This document shows positions 25,101 to 39,700 of a stretch of 64,000 nucleotides of DNA, one piece after another. The DNA is from Trichoplax adhaerens (lineage: Eukaryota > Placozoa > Uniplacotomia > Trichoplacea > Trichoplacidae), in contig NW_002060943.1 of NCBI RefSeq assembly GCF_000150275.1, positions 1,972,165-2,036,164 of the forward strand, written 5' to 3'. Within the stretch, counting starts at the first letter, position 1. Each line of letters opens with the position of its first letter. The notes under the pieces were generated by a model that saw only the letters and a list, made by a program, of their open reading frames with translations, had not been told where the DNA came from and did no database searches. A program made the translations under genes and the position numbers.

Positions 25101-28100
25101 CATCAATTGTTGCAAGTATTGCTAATGAAAAAAAAAAATTGATTGATATGGTTCAAGCAATAATTTCAATTATCGCAGTTTTCGGAAATCGGTATACTTA
25201 ATTCTTTATATAAACTAACCTGTAAATTGGAGTAAGTATATGGATAGCAATGAGCAAAGTAATAAGTATCCTCGGAATTATTAAATTGAATTTTCCAAGA
25301 GAGAGAGTAATAATTTCTATTTTTATATTTTCCTTCACGACTATGTAATATCAAAATATGCAATTGTCAATTAAAATATTGACGAAAATGTTTTAAAATA
25401 TCTTTTCCATCCAGAATATAAGGCTATTCTTAAATATTGTGTCCACCTTATTTCATTTTTATAGTAACGGATATCATAACCGCTACGAATCCAACCGACA
25501 CCATCCCTACTCGCTTCTTCTTCAGAATACAGCAACGGCTGCATACCATGATTATATAAGCTATCAGACTGAAATAATTGCGCAAAAATACCAATAGATT
25601 AAAATTATTCTTGTTTTGTAATTGAATGATCACGCAAAATCATCTTAGATAAGTAATATCGAAAGCTTTGCTCAAACTTCTCACCTTGGTTAAATTAATT
25701 ATTGTAAAGGTATATTCTACTCCAGGGATCGCATTCTTGATGCGAAAATAATACCATTGCGTGTGTTTATGTGTATATAAATCATTTCTTAATAATAATT
25801 CATATTCATATGGGCCCCTATAATTTAACATTTCGGCATAACATTAAATGGAATTGAAAGAATGCAAGTGTTGATTGAATTCCTTACACTCTGACGGCTT
25901 TCTCTAAATTGCCGCTCTCAAATCTCGATTCAAATACTAAGGCGTCTTCTTTAACTGGCAGCTGTTGATCAGATGGTTTCATGACACTTCCTCCCACACT
26001 AGAGCGAATAAACTATGAGAAATAGCAAACAAAAACATTAATTTTGACTGTTTCTAGTCTGATGAATAGACTTGCTATAAGATATTAAACATATAATATA
26101 ATGAATATCTGACTAACATGTTTGAGTGTAGCTCCTGTTCGTACATAGTAGACAACATCGGCATCATCATCAAACATTTTAACTGGTTTATTGCCTTCCA
26201 AGCGATGGTCTAAATAATAGAATCAAATGAAATTAATTAGTTAAAACTGTAGACTTTTTTTACATCAAATAGCAGTAAAGAGTGTTAGACTGTGTTACTA
26301 CTGGAAATTTTACTTATGTAATATAGGAAATATTCAATACTGTAAGTATATAATGTATAAAATATATAGCACGCAGCTAAGTATCACATTCATTGAAAGC
26401 TAACAAAAAATTTTTATACACCGTTAATCAATGATCAAGTAATCAACTATAACGAGAATTTCTGTTAGAGAGCTATCTTTCGATTACAAGAGATCAAATA
26501 GAAATCTAATTGATTTCCAATTCATATCCTACTGTATAGCTAAAGTTAGCTTCAAAAGTATAATTAGATGAGGACTAATTGGATATTGAATCGACTCATA
26601 TCACATATGTAAACTAATTGAACGGTTTAATTTTAGGCAATTTGAATTATACTTTATAAAGTTCATTGGTAAGACGAAAAATCAAAAATAGAAATAATTA
26701 AACTAGATAAAAATAAATTAATAGCACCTAGAAAAATTGACTGGATACTTTTCAACTTACAGTTATCTCGCAGCTATTATCTAATTAAATTTTATGACTA
26801 ACCTCGATTATAATTATAAAATTTTTCTGGTATTTTAGTTATAGATTCAATATGTTTAGGTCCAGTTTCTATGACTTGAATCTCGGCAGGCCTGTGGGTT
26901 ATTTATATACAAATTAATTAATATTCAAGCGATTATACTTTCTAATTATTTGATGATTGAAAATGGCCACAACTTCATTATTATCTATGAATATTCTACA
27001 TAGTAATAGGATTCATTCTATTCATTAGCATTAATAATATATAGTTAACAAGATATAAAAATTAGTCATAAATTTTCACGTTCGCATTTGTTTCCTATAT
27101 ATTGTTACAAAATGTATAAAGAAATGACGGACAGTGAATCATGAATATTTCATAAGTTTAGAGAAAACAAAATTACTCATATGACCAACTTTACTATTAT
27201 AGAAACATATAACGGAAACTACGTACATCGTTATCGATTTAAAAAACTCAATATAAATTAAAAAAGAGAATAGTTTATTAGTTAACGTCTCTGATATTAG
27301 AATAGAAACTATTTTCAGCCAAGATCAACAAAGAGTTGACCTTTACTGTAAATCTACTATCATGGAAATTATGTACATCGTCTTTGAATTATAAATCTCA
27401 ATATATAATAAAGAAGGAGACATTTATTCGATAACCTAAAACACGGTACTATTAAGCTAGCATAGCACAAATCAATTTACCATCGAGCAGGAGCGAAAAA
27501 ACTACTTTCATCTACTCCAGTATAAAGATCTCTAGGTTCTCTCAATTTTCGAATCTAACAAATAGGAAAACGACAATAAAGATCAGCATTTTATTAGTAT
27601 CATATTGCGGTTTACTTGCCTACATAACTGATATTATCTTCTCATTTCGTATGTTTAATAGTAAACATGACAGTATATTGAAACCTAGAGTAACTTTCTA
27701 TTTCTAATTATTATCTCATATAACGTAGGAGAAATAATTAACTTACCACTTTACCATCCCGATACGATAGCTCCAATTGTGTCGTTACTTTCTCATCTTT
27801 ATTATCTACAAAACGGTGGCGTGAATGATTACATAGTTTGAACTATTAACGATAAGATTATCTCAAGTATGAATTATAGCAACTGACCTGATGGAGAGAA
27901 ATCAGATTCGATATCTTCTTCGTCGAATTCAGGATCATCTGAAAGGCTAAGGTTATCAATGATCTCATTACTTAGGCCATCGTTATCCCATTTCTCATTT
28001 CCGGGAGAAAAAATACTTTGAATAATTCTCTCTGATTTATATAACAGACAAGTAAAAGTTTACCTTCCAGTTTAATGAAGTCTATCACCAGAATAAACAC

Positions 28101-28452
28101 AATTTTTTCATTATTATTTACTGCTAAGATGCAGAAAAACACTAAACGGAGTCTAGTAAATACTAAACCCATTAAAAATCGAACTGAAAGAGATCACCTG
28201 TGTTACTATTGACTGCCATAGCGTACAACTAATTAAATTTTCTGCTGTTACCAATATTTATCATAGAAATTTACTATCTACTTATTTAAATATATACAGT
28301 ATAATACCATCTTGTAGACAGAGAATGAGAAAAAAGATGGCAAAATGGCATTGTCTAAATTAATTGATTAATTAATTAAAACAATTCAAATCACCTGCTG
28401 TATGAAAATCGTAACCTTCTGCACACTTTTTCATAAAATATTTATAAGGAGT
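19168..28452 (-). CDS. AGBL2/AGBL3: Cytosolic carboxypeptidase, CCP2/CCP3 family (tubulin deglutamylase), 29 exons, 5' end unresolved
   Basis: M14D carboxypeptidase that trims glutamate from tubulin in cilia and microtubules (family knowledge). Exons, 5' to 3': 28452-28395, 28031-27888, 27805-27747, 27554-27481, 26891-26803, 26209-26118, 26012-25888, 25817-25685, 25568-25447, 25340-25220, 25121-24987, 24858-24748, 24671-24502, 24316-24227, 23984-23921, 23464-23423, 23318-23259, 22999-22874, 22426-22296, 22122-22053, 21923-21828, 21749-21675, 21542-21444, 21346-21295, 20498-20414, 20316-20138, 19990-19860, 19677-19469, 19360-19168. All phases close to 1044 residues. Order: linker with LREP..APRWP, the N-domain ([24 protein letters not shown]) and the catalytic domain. 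Zinc ligands: HPGE (His396, Glu399) and DLHGHS (His492); [11 protein letters not shown] and GRDLNR form the substrate pocket; FTYE supplies catalytic Glu563 (numbered from the first exon seen). The C-terminal third is basic, Ser/Asn-rich and unconserved. An in-frame stop sits just before the first exon, so a short upstream start exon is missing. Confidence 0.93.
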
Positions 28453-31400
28453 CTATAATTTAAGATGGAAATAAGCCATACTTAGTATACAATGCGAATT
28501 TGTTTTATGTTTGTTAAGGGTATCAAGTACGACTATGGCGAAAAATTATTAGTGTTTTAGCTGTTGATACCAGCAGCTGTTACAGTGATAGAAAGAAAAG
28601 TATGTTCTAGGTTATTTGACCGAGTTTTAATTAGTAACTAGTTATGGTCATATATTGTAACTCACGTTCTATCATAAAATAAATGTATAGAATTCATCTT
28701 ATAGTACGTTTAACCCTTTTTTGCTAGATATTGGCGTATATAACGATTAGAAGGTAAAGCTTGTTTAGTTCTATTTGATTAATTCGGTTTATAACTAATT
28801 ATTGTAGTATAAGACTATCTTTGATGAATCTTGTGCCGATGAAAGATAAATATGCCTCTCCTACAACTTTCCCCATTTGTTCAAGTATAACAGTTATTCG
28901 AAAAAACTACGTGTTAATTTTGTTTAATCGGCCACGGGCGATAGTTGATTGTTGTAGCATTAAGATATTGCCAATTCATCTTCTGTATACGACACTGAGG
29001 AATAGATCTTATCATAACCTATCAGCTTTAGCCTATTCTCTTCTGGATATTCATGATTGCAGTAGCTAAAAATTAGCAACATTAAACCGAAAGTACTGCA
29101 ATTTCTAGGAGATAGGATAGTTTGAAAAATTTATTACTTCTATAAATCACTACATATTAGGAAGGTTCGAATGGAAGCTATTAGTATTCAAGAAATAGAC
29201 CAAAAAGAAATTAAGGCGGTCAACATCCGCATATTAGTAACGCTATAGCCAATTACATGTCAAGAAGATTTAAATCAAAACTACTAATTTTCAAATAATA
29301 GACCAAAGAGAAGTTAAGGTGATCGGTTTCCCCATCTCAGCAATATCTTAGCTAAGATACTATTTCAAGAAGTAGATTAATAGGCACGGTATCTTAGATC
29401 TATCAGCATTCAATTTTTGCAATATTAAAACTGAAAACTAATGTGATTTCCAAGAAACAGGCCAAGAACAATATTAACTTGACTAGATAAGTATTTTTAG
29501 CAATACTAAATTTAACGATACCAGTATGGTTCTCAAAAAGTAAATCATGACCCACAGCAGTCCCCTTAATATCCTCCTCTAGCAATATAAGGTAAAATGT
29601 CAACCGTATGTACGAATATTTTCAAATAGATCTAAAAATGTGCTTGGTATCTACCTTCAACAATATTGAAATAAAATTCAAATTTTTCATAGGCATTAAA
29701 TTAAAAGAGACGGTGTTGCACTGCTATATACTTTGGTAAATTCGAAAATTTAAAAGACTTTGTCGTCAAAGTAGCAGCCAAAATTTTTTGTAATAAAGAC
29801 AGAAAATTAATTAACTTGGATTTAAGGTACTGTACATTTGTCAAATCCCAACCGATTGAATTATCCATATAATGTTACAACCAATACATTCATAAATGAG
29901 ATTCCACACCTTTGATTGATAAATTACAGTAAATGATCTAAACATGATATAAAATTAGACAAATCCAATGCTAGTAAAGTTTCCTTAATGGGATTATTCA
30001 GAAATGAATAAACTAAAGTATTCATGCTGTTTGCTAAATTTAATCAGCAGTGGATTAAACTGGAAGTAAAGTAGCAGTAAACAATAATGACTTTCGTATA
30101 GAAATTAATTATTTTATAAACTCATAACGTCAGTTAGACTACATTCAGTAAACTACTATTACCAAGGCAATACAAGCTTGGAAAGAGTCATTTTGATCTT
30201 TTTAAGCATATTTACCGCAAAACCAACTGACTAGTCTTAAAAACTACTTTATTGGCAGCACTAATCTTGATGTTGTTCGACAGTTTGATTGAATTAAGTC
30301 TGCACAATATTGATCAACTCCTATTTAATATCTCATCCTACGTACTATCAAATTACGAACCAAAACAGATTCATCTTGATTCAATTCTTCATCCATTGCC
30401 TTTCAACGAATAGTAGTTGCCCTTAGCTGTAATGGACGACCGCTATGGGTTAAGTGGCCTGAATATGTTTCGCACAATGCGATAGGTAATGAAGGTTTGT
30501 CCAAATTGTTAACTACAGGAATGGCAAAGAATCTCAATGACAACCAATCTGCATGATTATCCAAATGGTATTAATCCAACTGAAGTCCATTGAATTGTAA
30601 GATCTGGGTAGGCAGGAACAGTCTCGATTTCAGAATCAATCCAATTCTGATTCTATACTGATGTAATACGTTTGCAACAACTCTGACAATTGACTTTAAT
30701 TCTTCTTGTTAGCAACTTATATTTTACTATTCAAGTATGCTATCATCTCCATACCTAGATGGACATTGGAAATGGGTAAATAACCTTTCAGTGCTTATTA
30801 AATCTCTGTTATGTTATACTAATAACTTAGACAGCGAGCTCTAGTGTATAATGTCGATCATTGCAACGTACAGTATTTGCTTTCAGGAGAGTAGGTAACA
30901 ATGGCAACGAGAATGGCATTACGCATGCACGGTCACAATTCTAAGGCCAAAGAACTCGGTTGTCATGGCAATACGCTTGTTGCTAAATTCAAAAAATAGT
31001 ATAATATCCTGCAGAGAAGACAATCATCAACAGTCTAAAGCTAGTTTATTCATGCTCTTTTAATTGTAAGAGTATCGTTATAAAGCATTCATCATCTCTG
31101 GTCAAAGGATAGATTGTTTTTATGATGTATTGGTCTATTGGTCGCGGCAGACAATAATAGAAGGATCCAATTTTAACAATATTTTATATTGTAGGGAGAT
31201 GATAAGGTAGCATTGATACTGAATTGCTATTGTCATCTAATCCTGCTATAAAAATGGCCACAACTAACTGTTATAATAAGAAAGTCTATTATGAGAGTAC
31301 GAAGTCATAGTATGGGGCTTGTAGAGTTTATTTCCTTTCTAGTAAAACCGATATATTATGATTGAATACAATACAATTCTTAATTGCTATAGATACATAT

Positions 31401-31729
31401 CGTCCCAGCATCAATGCAGTTGTATGACTTTGATTTATATTCTGATAATTTTGTGAATGTTAATTAAATTAGTAAATTAATTTCTTGAATTCATACTACC
31501 TCGGTGTTACCGGTCCTAAAGCTAGTTTACGAGTATATTTATACCATACCAAGGCCAAACTCCAAACTCTCTTATGTCAAGAGGAAATATCTAACGCGTT
31601 TTATCATGGAAACTTATACCTCATTTTAAAAATGGAAGATTGATTTTATTTTATCAGTGCATATGCCGATTCACCTTCTAATAAAGGTCATTATTATTAG
31701 CTGAATGCAGGTTGAGTGAACTAAAACTT
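28453..31729. other. Intergenic region upstream of the carboxypeptidase
   Basis: Should contain the missing 5' exon and promoter of the carboxypeptidase, but no ATG exon could be assigned. Between 29160 and 29700 a phrase like ATAGACCAAAAAGAAATTAAGG recurs loosely at about 29195, 29300 and in more diverged form afterwards. The rest shows no coding pattern. Confidence 0.4.
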
Positions 31730-33301
31730 TCAATCACTCTTGCCTGTTTTACACAAATAAATTAGTAGGCTTATATTCAATAGCTCAAGTACATCCATCA
31801 TTAAGGTTTTAATAGCGTTTATATTTTTTGGAAAACGTTCTAAATGCTCCAACTTCTGGATATTTTCAGTAATTTCGGTAAATACATCGATGGTTGCTTG
31901 AAATTTCTGTAAGAGGCAATTTCTTGCTTCATCTTTTCTGTTTTATACGGCATAAGAAATATGAATATAAAATTAATAACGATGGAATTGCCCCTTTGAT
32001 CCCACTCTAATTTTATTTAATTAACAGGGTCATAAATTTAATTAAAAATAGTAAAAGCACGTCTGTTATATTGTCTACCATATTTTGTGCAAGCCATGTT
32101 CTCGCGACAAATCATTTCTGATATAGCGCCTAATTTTTGCAAACGCTGATAATCTTTTTTAAGATATTCTCGAAGATATTCAACGCTAATCCAATCAGAT
32201 ATATTACGTTCTGTAATTTTAAATTTATTTTGGTACAGTATTAGAGTAAGTTAGTAATTCATAGTAACGCTTAATACCAAGAAGTTAAAGTATGCTATCA
32301 GAAACTACGATTATATGTACCTGATCTTCAAGTATAAATTATAGAACTTACCTAGTGTTTGAATAGAATCGATTAACTGCAGATAAATCTCCAAATTGTA
32401 AGTTTACGTTTTTAAGCATGTTACGGACTGAATTAAAGAATCGCCCCGAGGAGGAAAAAATCTAAAAAGAGCGAGTAGAAAATTTATCTGATCAGTGGCC
32501 CAATCCGATAACACTTCATTAAAAAAGTCCGTTACAACGATTATAGAAATTAAGCGTTCTTTTTGGATTATTAATCAATAATGATATATTAAGGAATGAA
32601 ATCGATGCTGAAGTTGAATTTAAAAGGAGAAAATACAATACCAAATTTATTAGATAGGGGGTCTTGATTAGAGTGATTAATTGCCATGATATCTTTTATT
32701 TTAGATTACTTAATCGATAAAAAAGGCTGTGTAACAGTAAATGGGATATTTGGTTTTAACAAGAAAGACGCTCTATACCGATAATGACGATCAATAAGGT
32801 TTTAGTCAGGCGTTGCTTAGATTTAAGTACTCAATTAAGTTATATCAGAATAGAAATAAATATATCGAGAGAATGCCAAATTCAAATGACATTAGTACTG
32901 TCTACATTAGCTATGACTATCCCATACCCTAGCAAAACAGCAACGATTGTCTCAATTTTATTAACGCATGGTTGCAAAATGATATTTCGAATCTGAAGAT
33001 GTAGACTTCTGTTCTTTGCTTCTTCCATGCAAGCTTGTAATATGTCTGAGAAACAAGCCAATGTTTACATAAATTACAATATAGGTACTTTACGATATTG
33101 TATCAAGACAAAGTGGCAGACTGACCTAGATCTCTTTCTACTATTGTCTTGCAATGATCTGGAATCCATTGGAAAACTTCCTCGATACCGATATGGAGAA
33201 ATTTCACAATTGCATCTTCTTTACTACTACCATAATTGGCCTCAGTTACTGCTACATTTCTGTTTATGCTATGAATTGGAATCTCGGATTCGCAATGATA
33301 A
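31730..33301 (-). pseudogene. Orphaned 3' exons of PNPLA-B
   Basis: Five blocks match exons 4-8 of PNPLA-C: 33301-33126, 33045-32928 (or 32906), 32461-32352, 32185-32079 and 31932-31730. Conserved stretches include IRNIIL.PCVN.IET, QFGDL and KLGA..E.ICR; exon 7 is 107 nt in both genes. They are all still open, but two junctions fail: exon 3 ends in a stop and its phase does not fit exon 4, and exon 6 lacks one base relative to PNPLA-C, so it only fits if exon 5 uses a downstream donor (AAT|GTAGAC). I read this as early decay after duplication; a sequence difference, altered splicing or a separate product cannot be excluded. Confidence 0.6.
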
Positions 33302-33417
33302 CTATATAAGATATTACTTGGAATAGCTGTTGAATCTGTAAATTGTTGAATATATACGTTTCTTAAGGTCTAATTTAAATACTGATATCAATAAATCGCA
33401 CAGTATATTAGCTTACA

Positions 33418-35626
33418 TTAATGCTTTCTAAGGAGTTCTAAGGAATCTTCACAACCTTGGTAGTATAATTCATAAGCTCTTTTTTTATCAGGAGGAATTA
33501 AACATCGATATGTCCGTAGCAAGCATTCAACTGACAGAGAAGCTGTTTGTGGAATTTGTTGATTCCTTTGAGCTAATCCATATAATGCAACATCTCCTGG
33601 ACTTATGATACCCATTCCTGGATCAACAGTAACTGTTATTGTAGCATGAGCACCGAAGGGTATTGGTATATTATTACTAATGGTTCCATCCATATAATAC
33701 TAGTAAGTTTTATTGATTAAAATATAAAATTGGCTTGGTTAATATACATATACTAACATGAGCTTTAATCATTTATAGTAACAAGATAATTAAGTACATT
33801 ACCTCTCCTCTGTATTTTGGAAGTTGAAAACCTGACCAAATGGGTATAAAACAGGTACATCTTAAGCACTGAAACGGAAGATTGAAGATATTAGAACATC
33901 ATTTTTCTGCAAGAACTGTACTTAATTGAAAGCAAAGTCCATACCAGAATTACTACTACATCTCTGAAATTGCAATAAGTTATATCCTGTTAGATTTGCG
34001 AGCATCTAGAATGGCAATTAATGGTTTTATAAAGGAGATTGGCAATAATTAAACCCTTGACAGAACTATAACTCTATAGCTACGAATTTCTGTATTTTTG
34101 TTAAGGATTTACAATCATCTAGAAATAAATTATATTATTAAGATTGCACTATTCTATATCTCATCCAAGATTTATAATCGTCTAAATTTGCAATTTATGG
34201 CTGATAAAATGAATACTAGCAATCTTTGACTCATATAACCGAGTTATTACTCATATTTATTGAAATTTCACCGTTATGTATTTTTTTAAGATTTGCTATC
34301 GTCTGAAATTCTAACTAACGACGATTTAATTAAAAGTCGACCATAATGAATTAATATAGTTACGTATTGCTGCATGCTGACGAAGTTATATCGGCTAGAG
34401 TAGAATAGCGGATTAGGTTAACTTTATCAGTAAGTATAAGTAAATCCTTAGAGTAACTCTACTAGTAATAAATTAGGCTTACTAGAATCAAATCGAGCTA
34501 TAAAGAATGTAAATTTCATATTAGGTACGGATACCTTAGCTAGATTACCTACTGCTATTATTTAAGATATTGTATATTCTATCTGTTTTAAAATCAATGA
34601 ATTTTTTTCTATAAGAAAAATGAAAATAAAAATTATGAAAGGGATCTTGTATACAGTAAAATTTAAGAATAAACTACTTGCTTGTGTGTATTTAAAGAGG
34701 AAATGAGGTACTAACTTATACCAGCTACATAATATTGGTTTTAACTATATAGCTATCGCAAATTTTATTAGTTGTAATCATAAAACTGTTTAAAATGAAA
34801 GAAATGAGAATAGGTACGATGAAAACGATTTCAGCTACAATTTTAGGGATACTTGACGATTAATTTACGTGATTGAAAAGTCGGAAAAATCTTGAATGTA
34901 CCCAAAATTATGCCCAATAGAATACGATGAACGCAAATATTGCTCATTTCGTGATTAGCTATGTACGCTAAATTTAGCCAATTGTACAACAACTAATGAT
35001 TGGAACATTATCTTAAAAATTGGTATACCTAGTAGATTTACAGATAAAAGTAAATATCGCTCAGTGTATCCCTTGTCCATATGATGGACTCTAATTTGAA
35101 CTCGATTTATCGCAGTCTAAGACTATAAAGTTAACGAATAGATTTGCTAATCCATTACTATAATGGAAATACTGTAATGACGATGTTATGATAGCTGTTA
35201 TTCGTTTACTATTATTTTACACACCTCAATAAGATCTTCTCTAGAATGAAATCTTGATATTAAGATATTTTTCATTCCTTTCACTTGTGTTAATGATAGA
35301 TACAGTTTATCATTAACAATACTATGAGCATTTTCTGGGATAAATGGTTCGAGCATTTCTTGAATCAATTTTGGTATATTCAGTTGTGGATGAAATAACC
35401 CAAAAGAATTCTTTTTAAGGTATGCGAAGGTCTCGATACAAATTGGAACAAATTCCTTTAACTTGGTAGGGAATAATAACAAGCCAATGGCCGAAAAGCT
35501 ACCAGCGGAGGCACTACTGACTGAATTCAAGCTTCTGACTAAATCGGGTGCGTAGTCTACTAATCCCGCAGCAACACCAATTTCGTAAATCATTAGAAAT
35601 TCACCACCAGAAAACGTTAAATTCAT
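33418..35626 (-). CDS. Patatin-like phospholipase PNPLA-B, probably truncated and catalytically impaired
   Basis: Exons 35626-35225, 33868-33803 and 33699-33418 match exons 1-3 of PNPLA-C in length (402, 66, and 283 if the same donor is used). The frame then meets TAA (33420-33418) two bases before the equivalent donor T|GTAAGC, giving 249 residues of patatin core only. Active-site motifs are eroded: the oxyanion loop is GGEFLM instead of GGGFLx, the nucleophile elbow is SASAG (Gly38 to Ser; Ser40 kept) and the Asp160 motif is DGT rather than DGG. Either this is a short non-enzymatic or weakly active protein, or a pseudogene. It lies about 1.15 kb downstream of acyl-CoA synthetase 1 on the same strand. 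An in-frame ATG 45 bases upstream exists, but the paralogues start at MNL. Confidence 0.75.
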
Positions 35627-36774
35627 TTTAAATAGAGAAAGACTGCATTGATAAAATAGTCTTGATATCATTCAATGTGCTTTATACTATAGTTGCTGAA
35701 AGGTATTTTTATCGTCAAGTCGATGGAAGAACAATAACAACTGACTGCTTTAATTAAATGTCATTGATTTTCATCATATTAACCAATAACTACCTTAATT
35801 TATCTTAGATAAATAATGAATGTGTTTTATGATATTTCGTCATGAGGATTATAATAATAATAATAAGCAAATAATCGACAAGATGAAGCTATCATTCCTG
35901 CTGTAAATAAAGTCTATAGGTATGTGTACAGTATATCACCATACACCAACCCACATGCATTTAGTAAGCAATCCAGTGGTAAAATGTTGAGCTTGTTTCT
36001 TGGCTAATTTATTATTATATTCTATCCTGTAGGTAAATCTAAATAGTTAAACTTCAGGATAGCAACTGAACCCATATCTAAAGATTACACGTTATATAAT
36101 TTATTAACCTATAGTGCACGTCTTACGATTGTACCATTAAATTGCATAGTGAGACAGCGATGTCTAGTATATAAAGGATTACCACTGCATTAAAACATTA
36201 AAAGCAAGTATAATGTTATACAAAAATTTTAAGAGTTAAAATGAAATTTATAAAAATGGTTTCAGCTCGTACGTACGGTATTACAGAATAATTTAACTAA
36301 CTTGTATTAGGTTGCACTTTCCCACGAAATTAGATAAGGTTACCGCAAACAAAGTGTGTTTAAAGCTATAAACGCTGATAATTATTTAGCGCAATCCCTG
36401 CTTAAGAACAGATACCGCAAAACAAAGATAAACTGTGGTAGTTTATTATGGCAATTATTTAGAGCAATTCCTGTTAGCAGCATTTATGCTTAAGAATCGT
36501 TATCGCAAGACAAAGATAAACCGTGTTAGCTAATAAACTACCATGAATGTCTCTAATAAGGCCTAGAATCATTAGATCTTTGACAAATAGCTAGCTTACA
36601 AATAAGAGCATATCACCAATAATCAAATGATCTCAACAACTTTGAGACTAATAATTATCCGTATATAATTAATCATTGGCTAACCGATGATAACTTAACA
36701 CACAATTGAAGCATCATCAATTGCCCTAAAATTGTCGCAGTTGTATAGTAGAAGAATCTTTCATATAGCGACAG
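35627..36774. other. Intergenic, synthetase 1 to PNPLA-B
   Basis: AT-rich spacer of about 1.15 kb within the duplicated cassette. It holds a short repeat at 36341-36525; no gene seen. Confidence 0.5.
36341..36525. repeat. Short imperfect tandem repeat, about 2.5 copies
   Basis: Units begin TACCGCAAACAAAG (36341), TACCGCAAAACAAAG (36413) and TATCGCAAGACAAAG (36501). The first two also share a CAATTATTTAG..GCAAT..CTGCTTAAGAA-type segment. Spacing is 72 and 88 bp. Confidence 0.6.
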
Positions 36775-39700
36775 TTACAATTTACTGTGTAGGCTCGTTG
36801 ACTCCTTAATGCGCTTTCTCAGCTGATTTCGTAAGATTTTACCACTTGCCGATTTAGGAATGATATCTAGAAACTCTACTCCACCTCGCAAGTACTTTTG
36901 CGGATTGACGTTATCTTTAACAAAGTCGATAATTTCCTGTTTGGTTATTTCACCACTTCTAACAATAAAAGCCATCGGCAATTCTCCAGCATCGTCATCT
37001 GGCCGACCAATAACAGCAACATCAGCTACTTTAGGATTTGTTAACAATAATGCTTCTAGCTCAGCTGGTGCTACCTAGAATTTGAAATCAATGCCGGGTT
37101 AACCGAGTCTATCTACTTTAATCTAAAGCAGAAAATTTTTTATTAAATGAAATAATTGTAGTTAGCGGCAGCTATACCTGATGGCCTTTATATTTGATTA
37201 GCTCTTTCAATCGATCGACAACATAAAAGTAGCCATCCTTATCATAATATGCAATGTCTCCAGTATGTAACCAACCGTCCTTATCAATAGTCCTATCTGT
37301 AGCTTCTTTATTTCGCAAATAACCTTTCATCACTTGGGGACCACGAATACATAGTTCTCCGCGTTGATGTTCTGGTAATGATCTTCCAGTTTCAATATCA
37401 ACAACCTTCGAATAATGAAAATATTTCCAAAGTACTTTTCATTTGGAATTAAACTTTGCTTGAATAAAGTAATTGAATGATACCTTGGCTTTCGTATTAG
37501 GAACAACAATACCAATCGCTCCTAATTTGTCCTTGTCGGATCTTTTACCCATGTGCGAAAGAGGACTAAGTTCAGTCATCCCATAGACTAAAGGTTAAAA
37601 ACGAATTACGGATTTCGATCGTATTTTATACTTGCACGCGTATGTCGATTGTCAATAATTAATAGACGTCAAACGTAATTCATACTATGAGCTTGAACTA
37701 ATGCACTACTTATTATTCTTTAAATAGAAGAATTAACTGCATATATACCCTGTCGAACTAGAGATAACCCAACGCGCTTTCTAACAGTCTGGCTAAGGTC
37801 ATAATCAAGTGGGGCAGCTCCACACATCGTTTCCTGCAAGCTTGACAAATCGTACTTCTCTACCAGTGGCGTTTTTGCCAAGAATACATACAACGGCGGT
37901 ACAAGAGGAGCATATTTGATCTGTGTAGCACCAGAAGCAAATTATCTTATCAATCTTTATAATCTAATCCTTTCTACACTCTACATTATCACAAATGGTC
38001 TAAACATGTTATGTTTTACCTTATATTTCTCGATCGATTGCAAAAAAACTTCGGGTTCAAATCTTAAGTAGCTTATTAAATGTGCCCCCACTCTCAATCC
38101 GGCGAGCAATATAACTACTAACCCGTAGATATGAAAGAATGGCAATAAAGCCAAAACTGGAGCATCACTATCGAAAACTTTGACATCTGGATGAATTAGT
38201 TGCGCGAAATTGGCAATCAAGTTGTAGTGTGTCAACATAACACCTGTGGATACATATAAAATTTTGGTAAGCATTTCGTTATCATAGCAGTGGCTAAATA
38301 ATTAATCATCCGGGAAACTATGAGTTCAATGAAGTGAACTTTAAGCATATTATGCATTTGATTTATTTACTTGTATAAGATAAAATAACATGAATGGACT
38401 AGAAGCACTATCCTTGCAGTATGGTCTGATATAAAAGTCAAGGGAAGATAATAGTACGCTAAGTATTCTTTTATTAAATGCAATTACTACCTTTCGGAAT
38501 TCCAGTCGTACCACTTGAATAAGGAAGCATAACAACGTCATTGATTGGATCAATAGTTGCATCAGGCTTGAAGAACGCTCCATCATCTTGAATTAATGTA
38601 TCAAATGAGGTTACTCCTTTCTCTTCACCGAATACATACAGTCCACGTAAATTTCTAAAGTAAGGAATAACAAGAAAGTATTGATAACTAGCCATGAGAG
38701 TGGCTGTAAAAATGTACATATTCCTACGTGTAAATTATGATGTATCGAGCGTTCTACTATTTTGAATTTTAGTCGAATATGATGAGTACAGATCCGGTGA
38801 TGGACCATCTGCGATTCAATTGCAAATCAATGTCCAGAAATTTTAAACTATGACAATCTATAATTTGACAAAGGTTAATTTAAATCAAAAACGACGCTAC
38901 TACATACCAATAATGCTAACTAGAGCAGTGCTATTTATCGAATGTTGCTCCTGATATTATCTCCATTTATAGGTGATTGCAAATACTAAGTAAGTTACAA
39001 AAGAATGTCTACATAGGATTTCGTCAACATTATTGAACCGAATACGAGGCAACATGTTTAAAAGCAACCACATCAACTCTGTCCTTATTAATTTTTAGTC
39101 TATCTATCATTTATCTTCGAGATCATGCTAAGAATCCGCATAAAGTTGATGAGTGCTTACAGTGTTTTGTCCACTTTGATTGCATTAGCCGCATTTGATG
39201 AATGAGCTAATAGATATTTCGCAGAGGATAATTTCATTTGCTGTATGACCTCTTCTGCAGTAAATAAAGGATTAATTGTTGATACAATGCCACCAATAGC
39301 TGCCACTGCAAAAATTAGGACCGGATACTGAGGATGATTTGGACTATAAATGGCAAAGATATCGCCCTTTTTAAATCCAGCACGCCTGAGAGCAGAGCCA
39401 CATTGTCGAATTTGTTGTTTTAGCATTTTGTATGTAAGAGTTAGACCGGAATGGGCATCAGTCTAGTTCAATGTAATCATAAAAATAAATAATTATTGTT
39501 AGTACTTATCTTGCCTAACATTGAAATAGCTTTCAATACTAACTTGGATAGAAAGATTAGTTACGGAATCAAAACAGTATCATTCAAACAACTCTGTTAA
39601 GTATTTGAACACTGGATAGAGCGACCTTGTTGTCATGATCGTGATTGCTTTACCAGAGTGAATTACTGTAGCATAATAGCGACAATATCAGCAAGCAATT

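Noticed and set aside
29160-29190. GGTTCGAAT resembling a tRNA B box
   Set aside because: No matching A box or cloverleaf stems around it.
33027-33326. Plus-strand frame of 99 codons
   Set aside because: Antisense to the PNPLA-B exon 4/5 region, which aligns with PNPLA-C.
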